This document shows positions 9,044 to 17,703 of a stretch of 64,000 nt of DNA, piece by piece. Position numbers and translations under genes: made by a program. The stretch is from Marivivens donghaensis (GTDB lineage: Bacteria; Pseudomonadota; Alphaproteobacteria; Rhodobacterales; Rhodobacteraceae). Below the pieces are notes generated by a model. That model saw nothing but the letters and a program-made list of their open reading frames with translations, had not been told where the DNA came from and made no database searches. The DNA lies in contig NZ_JAUFRA010000004.1 in the NCBI RefSeq assembly GCF_030410045.1, positions 186,001-250,000 on the forward strand, read 5' to 3'. Each line of letters opens with the position of its first letter. The stretch's first letter is position 1.

Positions 9044-9827
9044 TCAACTCAAAGGCCGCACGGTTTTCATTACAGGCTCTGGCGGTGTTCTGGGCTCGAC
9101 CTATGTGCGGCGGATGCTTGATGAAGGCGCGCGTGTCATCGCCTCTGACCTCAAAGGCCACCGCGCGGATGCGCTGGTTGAAAAGCACGGCTCGAACGAG
9201 AACTTCCGTTTCTATGACCTAGACGTTGGCGATGAGGATGGCTGTTCCGAGATTTTCAAACGCATTCTGGCCGATGGCTGGGAACCGAACGTCGTTCTGA
9301 ACAACGCGGCGATCACGGGCGAGTTGTTGATGGGCGCGGGCAAACCGTTCCCTGACTTCGCGGACACCAGTGTCGAAGATTTCGAACGCACCCTGCGCAC
9401 GAACCTAACGGGCGCGTTTATGATTGCGCGTCAGATGGATCGCGACATTGTCGGCAAATGGCACTGCACGCTGATCAACGTTGCGTCGATGTATGCGCTG
9501 AACGGCGCACACCACCCGATTTATGACGGCATGCCGTTCAAGAACTTCTCGGCCTATGGCGTGACCAAAGCGGGTATTCACGGCCTGACCGTTTGGCTGG
9601 CTGGCTACTGGGCACCGCGCAAGGCGACGGTGAACACCATTGCGCCGGGGGCTGTGTTCAACAACCACTCCGAAGAATTCCAACGCCGCGTGGGCGAATT
9701 GATCATGGCGGGCCGCATGTGCGAGCCCGATGAAATCGCGGACGTGATGTTGTTCCTTGCCAGCCCGCAGTCGGGCTACATGACAGGCCAGTTGGTCAAC
9801 GTCGATGGTGGCTTTAGCGCGTGGTAA
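9036..9827 (+). CDS. Short-chain dehydrogenase/reductase, possibly PtmA-like
   Basis: 263-aa NAD(P)-dependent SDR. The cofactor motif is TGSGGVLG (the TGxxxGxG pattern), NNAAITG is the NAG-type motif, and the active site has Ser in INVASMYAL and YGVTK (Tyr-x3-Lys). The C-terminal end MTGQLVNVDGGFSAW is classical. It overlaps the CMP-sugar synthetase by 8 bp, so it is very likely translated with it. SDRs of this kind accompany legionaminic acid genes (PtmA in Campylobacter); the assignment here rests on context. Its 3' end overlaps the convergent glycosyltransferase by 14 bp. Confidence 0.85.
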   Translation: MADQLKGRTVFITGSGGVLGSTYVRRMLDEGARVIASDLKGHRADALVEKHGSNENFRFYDLDVGDEDGCSEIFKRILADGWEPNVVLNNAAITGELLMGAGKPFPDFADTSVEDFERTLRTNLTGAFMIARQMDRDIVGKWHCTLINVASMYALNGAHHPIYDGMPFKNFSAYGVTKAGIHGLTVWLAGYWAPRKATVNTIAPGAVFNNHSEEFQRRVGELIMAGRMCEPDEIADVMLFLASPQSGYMTGQLVNVDGGFSAW

Positions 9828-11112
9828 ACACGTCAATCGCTGCGAGCGTTTTTTGAACGGCGCCCGTGTGTTCGGTAAAGAACGCGTCAATCTGATCGGG
9901 GTCGGCCTGCGGGTCGGCCCCGATTGCGTTTATCAACTCGGCTGTTGACTGAACGTGGGTGCAAACGCCTGCGGTAATTGCCTCAACAGCGGGGTATTCG
10001 ATGGTGTGGATATCTGGCCCGACAATCACTGGTTTCTTCATCGCCAGCGGTTCGATGACGTTATGTGCGCCGTAAGGGGTAAAGCCACCGCCAACAATGA
10101 CCTTATCCGCCATGGCGAGGTAGAAATACATCTCGCCAATGCTGTCGCCCAAGAGGACATCGACCTGTGGCGCGTTGCCCCGGCCTTGCAGAAACGCGTC
10201 GAAACAGGCCGTGCGGTTCACCACGTAAAGTCCCGCATCACGGAGCATCGTTGCGACTTCGGCAAAGCGTTCAGGCTTGCGCGGCACGTAGACAAAGAGC
10301 GGAGCATTCTCGCCGCGTGTCGCCTTAATCGCGTCGATATACACCTCGTCTTCGCCCTCGACGGCGCTAGCGATGGTGATCACGGGGCGATCAGGAGCCA
10401 TCCATGCGCGCGCTGCGACACCAGCGACGGGCAGCTCAGCAGGGATCGGTTGTTCGAACCGTGTTTCCCCCGTGATGGCGATGTTGGTGACGCCAACGCT
10501 CGCGAAACGATCCCGTTGAAGGGCGGATTTCACCAGAGCACCCGCAAAGCCGCGCATCAGGTCGGCGCGGGCAGGGGTTTTGGTTTGATCGCGCTCATAG
10601 CTCTTGGACGGGTATTGCGCGTTGCACATAAAGAGCGGCACGCCTTTGCGACGACATTCGGTGATCATCGCGGGCCAAATCTCGACCTCCATCACCAGCC
10701 CGTATTTCGGGGTGAAAGCGCGAAAGAACTTGGCATAGGTCCAGCGGAATTCGAACGGCACCCAAACCGCGCGAAGTCGCCCAGCGGCGATCTCATCGGC
10801 AAAGACACGCTCGGCCTCACGGCGCCCTGTGGGGGTGAAGTGGGTGGTGACAACCGTTTCTCCACGGTCGAGAAACGCCCGAACCAGAGGAACCGCGCTG
10901 CGCATTTCGCCCAGTGAAACCGCATGGATCCAGACCGATTTCGGCATCGGTTTGTGCGTTCCAAAGCGTTCCTTAAGGTGCTGCAAATAAAGTGCATCCT
11001 TCTGTCCGCGACGCCACAGGTAAATCAGGATCAGCGGAAATCCGATAATCCAAGCCGCCTTGTAGAGCGAAAGCCAGCGGCGTAATCGTGGAGTGGGGAA
11101 CTGTGCAATCAT
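9814..11112 (-). CDS. WaaA/KdtA-family glycosyltransferase, copy 1
   Basis: 432-aa member of the 3-deoxy-D-manno-octulosonate (Kdo) transferase family, GT30-type fold. An N-terminal membrane anchor (about residues 15-35) precedes VWIHAVSLGEMRSAVPL, the family's first-domain motif with the catalytic-region glutamate. The second domain has LLGDSIGEMYFYLAMAD and VGGGFTPYGAHNVIEPLAMKKPVIVGP. It ends a minus-strand set with a second family member, neuC and neuB. Either this copy or the next is the housekeeping lipid A Kdo transferase; the other may transfer the nonulosonic acid made by this locus. Confidence 0.85.
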   Translation of the reverse strand: MIAQFPTPRLRRWLSLYKAAWIIGFPLILIYLWRRGQKDALYLQHLKERFGTHKPMPKSVWIHAVSLGEMRSAVPLVRAFLDRGETVVTTHFTPTGRREAERVFADEIAAGRLRAVWVPFEFRWTYAKFFRAFTPKYGLVMEVEIWPAMITECRRKGVPLFMCNAQYPSKSYERDQTKTPARADLMRGFAGALVKSALQRDRFASVGVTNIAITGETRFEQPIPAELPVAGVAARAWMAPDRPVITIASAVEGEDEVYIDAIKATRGENAPLFVYVPRKPERFAEVATMLRDAGLYVVNRTACFDAFLQGRGNAPQVDVLLGDSIGEMYFYLAMADKVIVGGGFTPYGAHNVIEPLAMKKPVIVGPDIHTIEYPAVEAITAGVCTHVQSTAELINAIGADPQADPDQIDAFFTEHTGAVQKTLAAIDVFTTR

Positions 11113-11116
11113 TGCG

Positions 11117-12358
11117 TTAGTTTATCAACGAAACGAGACGGGCCGCCAGATCAAGTTTTCGATCCCGCTCTGCGGCAATCAATGTCGTTGCGGCACGTGT
11201 TTGCGCAGAGAGTGTTGCGGGGTCCAAGGCGACGATATCTGTCGACCCGTTGATGGCTAGGGCGCCACCGACACCGTCGAGCATTCTGTAGTCAAATGCG
11301 AAATTCGCGGTGCGTGGACCGTGCAGAACGGGGCAATTCAGGTTGACGGCTTCCCACGGGTTATGGCCCTCAATGTCGCAGAAGGTGCCACCGATCAGCG
11401 CGAACTCTGCCATCCGATACCAGAGCCCCATTTGTCCAAAGCTGTTGTCGATGATGACATCTGCATCCCGCAGTGATGCGCTATCCGCGCCTATGGCCAC
11501 CTTTAGCCCGCGTTCTGTCGCCGCCGCGACGATGTCGTCGGTGCGCTTTGGGCGACGCGGGGCAATCACCAAGAGGCTACCCGTTCGTTGGGTTTGAGCA
11601 TCGAGCGCAATCGCTTCGTCCGCAGGGTGGCTCGACGCGCAGAGCCATAGTGACCGCCCGTTCAGGCCTCGTTCAATCGCAGCGCGTTTTACAGGCCAAT
11701 CAGATAAAGGCGGGGCAATCGGTTTGAGCGATCCCGAAACCGTCACATCGCGACCGCCAAGTTTGGTCAAGTTCGTGGCAGTTTCATCATCTTGGGCATC
11801 GATGATCGCGATCCGAGAGAGCGCCGCGCCGTAAACCTCAGCGGCCTTGGCCCTTTTCTCAAACGCATCGTTGTTAAGACGAGCGTTGACGATGGCTTGC
11901 CCAATCCCACGTTCCGCCACCCGCCAGACCATCGCAGGCCAGAGGTCTTGTTCGGCCCAGATCGCAAGGTCAGGTTTCCAGTGGTCGAGGAACCGATCCA
12001 TAGCATTAGGTAGATCAATGGGGAGAAACTGATGGACCGCGCCGTCAATCGAGTTGCGATCCCATGCTGTGGCCGAATTGAGCGCGGTCGAGGTCACCAA
12101 AAACTGCAGGTCTGACCGCATCTCGCGCATCATGAGGATCAACCCGCGCAGGGCCATAACCTCGCCCACGCCAACGCCGTGCATCCAAATGAGTGGCCCG
12201 TTGGGGCGGTGGGCGCTTGGGTAGCCGAGCTTTTCACGCCAGCGCGTCGGGTGTTCTTTGCCGCGTTTGAGCCTGCGTTTGAGGATGATCGGCGCAATGG
12301 GTTCGATCACCCCCGTCGCAATCATCAAAAGACGCAGGGAAAACGGCGGCTTACTCAC
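11117..12358 (-). CDS. WaaA/KdtA-family glycosyltransferase, copy 2
   Basis: 413-aa second member of the Kdo transferase family, only 4 bp upstream of copy 1. It keeps the general layout: LIWMHGVGVGEVMALRGL in the N-terminal domain, and IIDNSFGQMGLWYRMAEFALIGG followed by EGHNPWEAVNLNCPVLHGP in the C-terminal domain. The two copies are clearly diverged from each other (for example SLGEM versus GVGEV and GDSIGEM versus DNSFGQM). Its start overlaps the end of neuC by 8 bp. Either copy could be the lipid A enzyme; I cannot decide from sequence alone. Confidence 0.83.
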   Translation of the reverse strand: MSKPPFSLRLLMIATGVIEPIAPIILKRRLKRGKEHPTRWREKLGYPSAHRPNGPLIWMHGVGVGEVMALRGLILMMREMRSDLQFLVTSTALNSATAWDRNSIDGAVHQFLPIDLPNAMDRFLDHWKPDLAIWAEQDLWPAMVWRVAERGIGQAIVNARLNNDAFEKRAKAAEVYGAALSRIAIIDAQDDETATNLTKLGGRDVTVSGSLKPIAPPLSDWPVKRAAIERGLNGRSLWLCASSHPADEAIALDAQTQRTGSLLVIAPRRPKRTDDIVAAATERGLKVAIGADSASLRDADVIIDNSFGQMGLWYRMAEFALIGGTFCDIEGHNPWEAVNLNCPVLHGPRTANFAFDYRMLDGVGGALAINGSTDIVALDPATLSAQTRAATTLIAAERDRKLDLAARLVSLIN

Positions 12359-13472
12359 TGTCCGTAAACGCTTTTTGCAAGGACCCTGACCAGAAACTCT
12401 CTTTCCCGAGGATCGTCATGAAACGCTCTGCCGCGCTGCCTTCGCCAAAGGCCGCATGGCGGTCATAGCGATTGCCCCAGTTCGAGGCGAGGAACTCTGC
12501 AATCGCGGCGCGGTCATAGGCAGAGACGTGGCGGATGCTTTTGGCCTGTGCGCGGTTCGTTTGTCGGGTGCCGACGTCCAAAGACGGGATCCCGATAAAC
12601 GGAGCCTCGCGCACGCCCGCGCTGCTGTTGCCGATCATCGCCGAGGCATTGCGCATCAGTTCCGAGAAATGGGCAAAGCGCATGGAGGGCAGAATGCGGA
12701 ACCGATCCTTTGGCAGGGTGTCCATTGCAGCCAGAATACCATCCGTTCCGGGATCGTTGTTCGGTGCGATCACGACGTAGGATTTCCCAGAGGCTACCAG
12801 TTCCGCATACAGCGACGCGGCCTGATCGCCCATCGTCTCAGCCTCAGAGGTGACGGGATGGAAAACCACGATGCCAAAGTCGTCAAACGGGATGGCATAG
12901 CGCGCTTTCACGTCGTCAATCGTCACGCCCGACGGTTGGGAATGGAAATCCAACTCAGGTGAGCCGATCACATGGATCGCCCCTTCGGGTTCACCCAGCG
13001 CCATAACTCGGCGGCCTGCATCCTGCGAGGACACGAAATGGTGGCTCGCGAGTTTGGAGTTACAGTGACGGAACACCTCGTCAATCGTGCCCGACACTTC
13101 ACCGCCCTCGATATGCGCCGAACGGATGTAGTTGGTGGCGCAGACCAGCGCACAAGCGAGCGCTTCGATCCGATCGCCGTGGATCACGACGAGGTCGGGT
13201 TTGTGCTCCATACAGAAGTCAGAAAACCCGATCACAGTTTTCGCAAGGATCATATCCTGCGGATCGCCCGCCCGTTGGTTCAGGAACTCGTGCACCTGAA
13301 CGCCGGGGACACGATGAACCTCAATCTTTGTCATGCCGTATTGTTCGAGCATATGCATGCCCGTCACAAAAAACGACACATCAAAGCCCGCGTCGCGGCA
13401 CGCAATCGCAAGTGGCTCTAGCTTGCCAAAATCGGCACGAGTGCCAGTGACGAAGAGAATGGAACGGGTCAT
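12351..13472 (-). CDS. neuC: UDP-N-acetylglucosamine 2-epimerase, hydrolysing (NeuC/LegG type)
   Basis: 373-aa enzyme that converts a UDP- or GDP-linked N-acetylated sugar into the free 2-epimer (ManNAc or a 6-deoxy analogue) for nonulosonic acid synthesis. Signatures include LFVTGTRADFGKLEPL, VVIHGDRIEAL and AHIEGGEVSGTIDE, the last typical of the hydrolysing rather than the reversible enzyme. IGNSSAGVREAPFIGIPSLDVGTRQ is the conserved UDP-binding C-terminal segment. It lies 34 bp downstream of neuB in the same direction. No LegB-type dehydratase is in the window, so sialic versus legionaminic product is open. Confidence 0.88.
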   Translation of the reverse strand: MTRSILFVTGTRADFGKLEPLAIACRDAGFDVSFFVTGMHMLEQYGMTKIEVHRVPGVQVHEFLNQRAGDPQDMILAKTVIGFSDFCMEHKPDLVVIHGDRIEALACALVCATNYIRSAHIEGGEVSGTIDEVFRHCNSKLASHHFVSSQDAGRRVMALGEPEGAIHVIGSPELDFHSQPSGVTIDDVKARYAIPFDDFGIVVFHPVTSEAETMGDQAASLYAELVASGKSYVVIAPNNDPGTDGILAAMDTLPKDRFRILPSMRFAHFSELMRNASAMIGNSSAGVREAPFIGIPSLDVGTRQTNRAQAKSIRHVSAYDRAAIAEFLASNWGNRYDRHAAFGEGSAAERFMTILGKESFWSGSLQKAFTDSE

Positions 13473-13506
13473 GACTGCTCTTTTAGCGCAAAGGGTTAGC
13501 GAAATG

Positions 13507-14535
13507 CTAACGCAAATCGCTCCACTTTAGCTGGGTGTTCCGTGTCACTGCACGAGTCAGCGTTTTGCCGACGACCTTATCAAACTCGTAGCCAGCGATT
13601 TCACCGGAACCAGGGCGACGCGCCCAGATGTCGGCTTCGGAGATGACGTGACCTTCGGGAAGGTCCTTATCTGCCACGACCGAGGCACGTGCGAAGGCAT
13701 AAACAGGCTCTTCGGCTTCGGTGCGTTGCTTCGGGTTGTTCGCTGCGATCCAAATCTCTTTGGAGCGGTCGATGATGTGGCGCAGTTCGGACGGGTCCAT
13801 CGAGTTGATGATATCTGGACCTTTGCGATAGCGCGTATCGGTGTAGTGGCGTTCTAGGATGCTAGCACCCAAAGCCACCGACGCCAGCGCCATTTCCGGC
13901 CCGATCGAGTGGTCAGAGAAACCGACGACTGCATTCGGGAATGCGTTTTTCAGGTCGGTAACGCCACGCAGCGAAACGATTTCGGCAGGCGACGGGTAGA
14001 GGTTTGTGCATTCGAGAAGAGCGTACTCAACGCCCGCATCTTCGAGGATTTGAACCGAGGCGCGGATCGTGTCGATGGTTTGCATCCCTGTCGACATGAT
14101 CACAGGTTTGCCCTTCTTCGCGATATGGCGAATGAGGGGGAGGTTATCCGCCTCACCAGAGCCAATCTTATAGGCGGCAACGTCGAGTTCTTCTAGGAAG
14201 TCGGCAGCAGCGCGGCTGAACGGGGTCGAAATCCAGATCATCCCCAGTTCTTCAGAATAGCGTTTCAGCTCTGCCTCTTCGTCTTTGGACAGGGCGCAAC
14301 GTTCCATCACGTGCCAGATCGACACGTCCGCGTTCGGGGGGAAGATCGACTTTGCCTCATCGGTCATCTCATCTTCGATGATATGGGTCTGGTGCTTGAT
14401 CATCTCACAGCCAGACAAAGCAGCGAGGCGCACCATTTCCTTGGCCACGTTCAGGTCGCCGCCGTGGTTGATACCGATTTCAGCGATGACGAGAGGGGGG
14501 TAGTCAGGTCCGATTTTGCGGCCAGCGATTTCCAT
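13507..14535 (-). CDS. neuB: Nonulosonate (N-acetylneuraminate/legionaminate) synthase, NeuB/LegI family
   Basis: 342-aa TIM-barrel enzyme that condenses the NeuC product with phosphoenolpyruvate. Typical segments: VIAEIGINHGGDLNVAKEM, ISTPFSRAAADFLEEL, YKIGSGEADNLPLIRHIA, VIMSTGM and GFSDHSIGPEMALASVALGASILERH. A C-terminal SAF/antifreeze-like domain (DLPEGHVISEADIWARRPG) completes the family architecture. The ATG at 14535 has GGAG a few bases upstream; an upstream in-frame TTG at 14547 overlaps that ribosome site and is less likely. It is first in a four-gene minus-strand operon. Confidence 0.9.
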   Translation of the reverse strand: MEIAGRKIGPDYPPLVIAEIGINHGGDLNVAKEMVRLAALSGCEMIKHQTHIIEDEMTDEAKSIFPPNADVSIWHVMERCALSKDEEAELKRYSEELGMIWISTPFSRAAADFLEELDVAAYKIGSGEADNLPLIRHIAKKGKPVIMSTGMQTIDTIRASVQILEDAGVEYALLECTNLYPSPAEIVSLRGVTDLKNAFPNAVVGFSDHSIGPEMALASVALGASILERHYTDTRYRKGPDIINSMDPSELRHIIDRSKEIWIAANNPKQRTEAEEPVYAFARASVVADKDLPEGHVISEADIWARRPGSGEIAGYEFDKVVGKTLTRAVTRNTQLKWSDLR

Positions 14536-14669
14536 GTGTAACTCCAAAACGAATTTGTTCTAGACCTAATCGGGAACGGGGCGCCCTGCAATCGGCAATC
14601 TGGGGATGAAAGGTTGCATTCTGAGGCCCCATAGCCCAAATGATGCCAGCGATCGATAAAGGGCAGGGT

Positions 14670-15344
14670 ATGCTAAAGAACCTCTGGAATAAGGCGAAGG
14701 CTTGGGAAAAAGCCCGCAATAAATCCTATGAAAAGCCCATCGTGACCGCAGAAGACCGCGAGCGCGCGCACTATTATGCAAAGTGGATTGACCATGGGTT
14801 CTTACGCGTGCGCTGGACAAATTTCGACCAGATCGCCGAAGGGGTTTATCGGTCTAACCATCCTAGCCCTGAACGTATGGCCGAAATGGCGGATATGGGT
14901 ATTAAGACGGTGATTAACCTTCGAGGCGGCGCGAATATCCCAACATCGCTTCTATCGGCTGAGGCGGCTGAAAAATATGGGATGAAGGTCATCACGATCG
15001 GCATGTCCGCTCGTAGCGCCCCGAACCCCGATCAGATCGTTAGATTCATGGATGTCATGGAAACGGCGGAAAAGCCGGTTCTGATCCACTGTAAATCGGG
15101 TGCTGACCGCACGGGGCTTGCCGCTGTGATTTACCTGACCGAGATGCTGGGCGTGTCGGTCGAGGATGCCAGCGCACACCTAAGCAGCAAGTATTTGCAT
15201 TTCAAATGGTCGAAAACGGGCGTGCTGGACCTGTTTTTCGAAAACTATCGCAAAGCGCATGACGCGACGGGCATCGGCCTGCGCGAATGGGTAACGACCG
15301 TTTACGATCAGGACGCGCTGAACCGCGAATTTACGGCGCGTTAA
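14670..15344 (+). CDS. Dual-specificity/tyrosine-type protein phosphatase family protein
   Basis: About 224 aa. The cysteine-phosphatase signature HCKSGADRTG (HCx5R) is present, with an upstream segment GVYRSNHPSPERMAEMADMGIKT and INLRGG typical of bacterial DSP-like enzymes. No signal peptide or membrane helix is evident. The start at 14670 has AGGG about six bases upstream; 14640 is an alternative in-frame ATG. It is divergent from neuB and overlaps the moaA stop by 4 bp. It could dephosphorylate a protein, a sugar phosphate or a phosphoinositide-like lipid; the sequence does not say which. Confidence 0.8.
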   Translation: MLKNLWNKAKAWEKARNKSYEKPIVTAEDRERAHYYAKWIDHGFLRVRWTNFDQIAEGVYRSNHPSPERMAEMADMGIKTVINLRGGANIPTSLLSAEAAEKYGMKVITIGMSARSAPNPDQIVRFMDVMETAEKPVLIHCKSGADRTGLAAVIYLTEMLGVSVEDASAHLSSKYLHFKWSKTGVLDLFFENYRKAHDATGIGLREWVTTVYDQDALNREFTAR

Positions 15345-16345
15345 CCGCCTGTGTGGCTCATATGGCGGCTGACGCGGCCATCGACCGTCTGACGCGAATA
15401 ATCGAAGTCGTGGCCTTTGGGTTTCAGACCGATCGCGCGGTGAATGGCGGCCTCTAGCACAGCGTCGTCATTTGACGCGCGGAGCGGTTCGCGCAGGTCG
15501 GAATGACCTTCTTGCCCCAGACAGGTGTAAATCTCGCCCGTGCAAGTGATCCGTACGCGGTTACAGCTTTCGCAGAAGTTATGCGACATCGGCGTGATGA
15601 GGCCGATCTTTTGGCCTGTTTCTTCGATGCGGATATACCGCGCAGGCCCGCCTGATCGTTCCGCCAGATCTGTGAGCGTAAACCGTTCGGCCAGTTGCTT
15701 GCGTAGATCATTGAGCGACCAATATTGGCCCAGACGATCCTCGTTCCCAATATCGCCCATCGGCATCACCTCAATAAAGGTAAGGTCCATGTCACGTTCG
15801 GCGCACCAGCTCTGCAAAGTAAAGAGTTCGTCCTCGTTGAAGCCCTTCAGCGCAACTGCGTTGATTTTAACGCGCAGCCCTGCTTTTTGCGCGGCATCAA
15901 TCCCTTTGATCACTTGGGGCAGGCGGCCCCAGCGGGTGATATCGGCGAATTTCTGATCGTCGAGAGTGTCGAGCGATACGTTCACGCGCCGGACGCCTGC
16001 CGCATAGAGGTCGTCCGCGTATTTCGCCAACTGGCTGCCGTTTGTGGTTAGCGTCAGTTCCTTGAGCGCGCCACTGTCGAGGTGGCGCGTCATAGCGTTG
16101 AAAAATGTTATGATCCCGCGCCGAACGAGCGGTTCGCCGCCCGTAATCCGCAACTTTTCGACGCCAAGACCGATAAAGGCGCTGCACAGCCGATCCAACT
16201 CTTCGAGCGTCAGGAGGTCCTTTTTGGGGAGAAACTCCATATTCTCGGACATGCAATAGACGCAGCGGAAATCGCAACGGTCTGTAACGGACACCCTAAG
16301 GTATTTAATCGCGCGTGCGAAGGGATCGATGAGCTGCTTTTCCAT
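15341..16345 (-). CDS. moaA: GTP 3',8-cyclase MoaA
   Basis: Radical-SAM enzyme of molybdenum cofactor biosynthesis, 334 aa. The SAM cluster is CDFRCVYCM (Cx3Cx2C), followed by LRITGGEPLVRRG. The second [4Fe-4S] cluster, which binds GTP, is formed by CESCNRVRITCTGEIYTC near the C-terminus. The protein ends in Gly-Gly, which MoaA requires. I chose the ATG at 16345 (MEKQLIDPF) because alignment memory places the conserved start there; an ATG at 16369 preceded by GGAG is possible. No other moa genes are nearby. Confidence 0.92.
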   Translation of the reverse strand: MEKQLIDPFARAIKYLRVSVTDRCDFRCVYCMSENMEFLPKKDLLTLEELDRLCSAFIGLGVEKLRITGGEPLVRRGIITFFNAMTRHLDSGALKELTLTTNGSQLAKYADDLYAAGVRRVNVSLDTLDDQKFADITRWGRLPQVIKGIDAAQKAGLRVKINAVALKGFNEDELFTLQSWCAERDMDLTFIEVMPMGDIGNEDRLGQYWSLNDLRKQLAERFTLTDLAERSGGPARYIRIEETGQKIGLITPMSHNFCESCNRVRITCTGEIYTCLGQEGHSDLREPLRASNDDAVLEAAIHRAIGLKPKGHDFDYSRQTVDGRVSRHMSHTGG

Positions 16346-16427
16346 GACCGCGAAGGTAGGGCGGTGCATGCGCTCCTGCAAGGGGCAAGCGATAGATGAT
16401 TTTTATCTATCCGACCAAAGTCGCGCT

Positions 16428-17111
16428 CTAGTCTTTTATCAAACGGAGAGCTTCTTTGCGGGCGAAGGGCTTCATCGCGGCGCCATGGGCGTCGATAAAG
16501 CTGCGCACCCGATCAGGATCACGTTTCGACAGATCGCGCAGCCACCAGCCGATGGCCTTTTGAATGAACCAATCGTGGTCGCGCACATAACTGCCAGCCC
16601 AATCGAGAATGCGTTCACGGATCGCGAGGCCGGCCTCTTTGGGGAAGGTCATTTTCGTCCACGGTAAGGTGATGACGAGGGCCGCGCGGCGGGTCCACAT
16701 ATGGGGTGAGACGGTCCAGTTTTCGACCTGATCAATCCGCGAAGGATCAGCGATCAGGCGTTTTTCACCCGATTTGCAAACGTGATCAGCGATGGCCCAG
16801 CCGTCAAAATCGGGCACCCATGATGCGATCAAGTCCCACGCCGCTGTGTCGTCGGGGCGGATGCGGGCTTGTTCCAGAAGTTTAGCGGCGAGGATGCGCG
16901 TTTCATGAACATCAGTGGCCCAGAGGTCGGCACAGAGCGCGAGGCGTTCGTCCAGCGTCACAGCCTCGCGGATCTCTTTGGACAGGTCCGTGAGAACGGG
17001 CACTTTGATCCCCAAAACGCGGCGCGTGGTCTTGTGGTATTTCGCCATCTCAATCGCGTCAGCGGGATTTGCCAGCGCGTCGAGTTGGGCGAGGATATCG
17101 TCGATGGTCAT
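16428..17111 (-). CDS. DNA alkylation repair protein (AlkD-like, HEAT-repeat)
   Basis: 227-aa all-helical protein of the AlkC/AlkD-like DNA alkylation repair family, which in characterised members excises alkylated bases. Recognisable parts are MAKYHKTTRRVLGIKVP near the N-terminus, the helical repeats rich in Trp (WVPDFDGWAIADHVC, RAALVITLPW) and the family-typical DHDWFIQKAIGWWLRDLSKRDP. It is the last gene of the minus-strand set beginning with glmU, only 1 bp after the acetyltransferase stop. Function by family; no test of activity possible here. Confidence 0.82.
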   Translation of the reverse strand: MTIDDILAQLDALANPADAIEMAKYHKTTRRVLGIKVPVLTDLSKEIREAVTLDERLALCADLWATDVHETRILAAKLLEQARIRPDDTAAWDLIASWVPDFDGWAIADHVCKSGEKRLIADPSRIDQVENWTVSPHMWTRRAALVITLPWTKMTFPKEAGLAIRERILDWAGSYVRDHDWFIQKAIGWWLRDLSKRDPDRVRSFIDAHGAAMKPFARKEALRLIKD

Positions 17112-17112
17112 A

Positions 17113-17703
17113 TCAGTCCCGTGGCTTTTCGAGTTGCCAAGTGAGGTGCGTTTTCACCGTAGGCCATTCGTGCGCAAGGATCGAATAGACGCAGGTATCG
17201 CGGAGCGATCCATCAGCCATCACCAAATGCGACCGAAGTACGCCATCGAGTTTCGCGCCAAGCCGTTCAATTGCAGCGCGGCTTTGATGGTTCATGAAAT
17301 GGGTGCGGAGTTCGACAGCGTTGCAGCCCAACGCCTCGAACGCGTGAGTGAGCATCAGCCGTTTGACTTGGGTGTTCATCGGGCCGCGCTGGACCGACTT
17401 GCGATACCACGTGGACCCGATTTCCAGACGCTTATTATCAGCGTCGATGTTCATATAAGTCGTCATGCCGACGGCATTGCCCTCGGGGGTGAGGATCGCG
17501 AAGGGCAGCATCGATCCCTCGTCCATTAGACCCAAACGACGATCAATTTCTGCCTCAACCCCATCGGGGGCAGGGATCGTCGTGTACCAGAGCTTCCACA
17601 ACTCACCATCAGCGGCGGCCTCAATCAGATCGGCTGCGTGGTCTTGGCTTAGTGGAGCCAGCGTGACGGCGGTGTCCGAAAGCGTAATAGGTGCGGGCCA
17701 CAT
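17113..17703 (-). CDS. GNAT-family N-acetyltransferase (RimJ/RimL-like)
   Basis: 196-aa acetyltransferase. The acetyl-CoA-binding core is recognisable around KRLEIGSTWYRKSVQRGPMNTQVKRLML split over beta4 and helix alpha3. NAVELRTHFMNHQSRAAIERLGAKLDG is the classical RimJ/RimL motif. The ATG overlaps the stop of the upstream FMN-binding protein gene by one base. Target unknown. Confidence 0.82.
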   Translation of the reverse strand: MWPAPITLSDTAVTLAPLSQDHAADLIEAAADGELWKLWYTTIPAPDGVEAEIDRRLGLMDEGSMLPFAILTPEGNAVGMTTYMNIDADNKRLEIGSTWYRKSVQRGPMNTQVKRLMLTHAFEALGCNAVELRTHFMNHQSRAAIERLGAKLDGVLRSHLVMADGSLRDTCVYSILAHEWPTVKTHLTWQLEKPRD

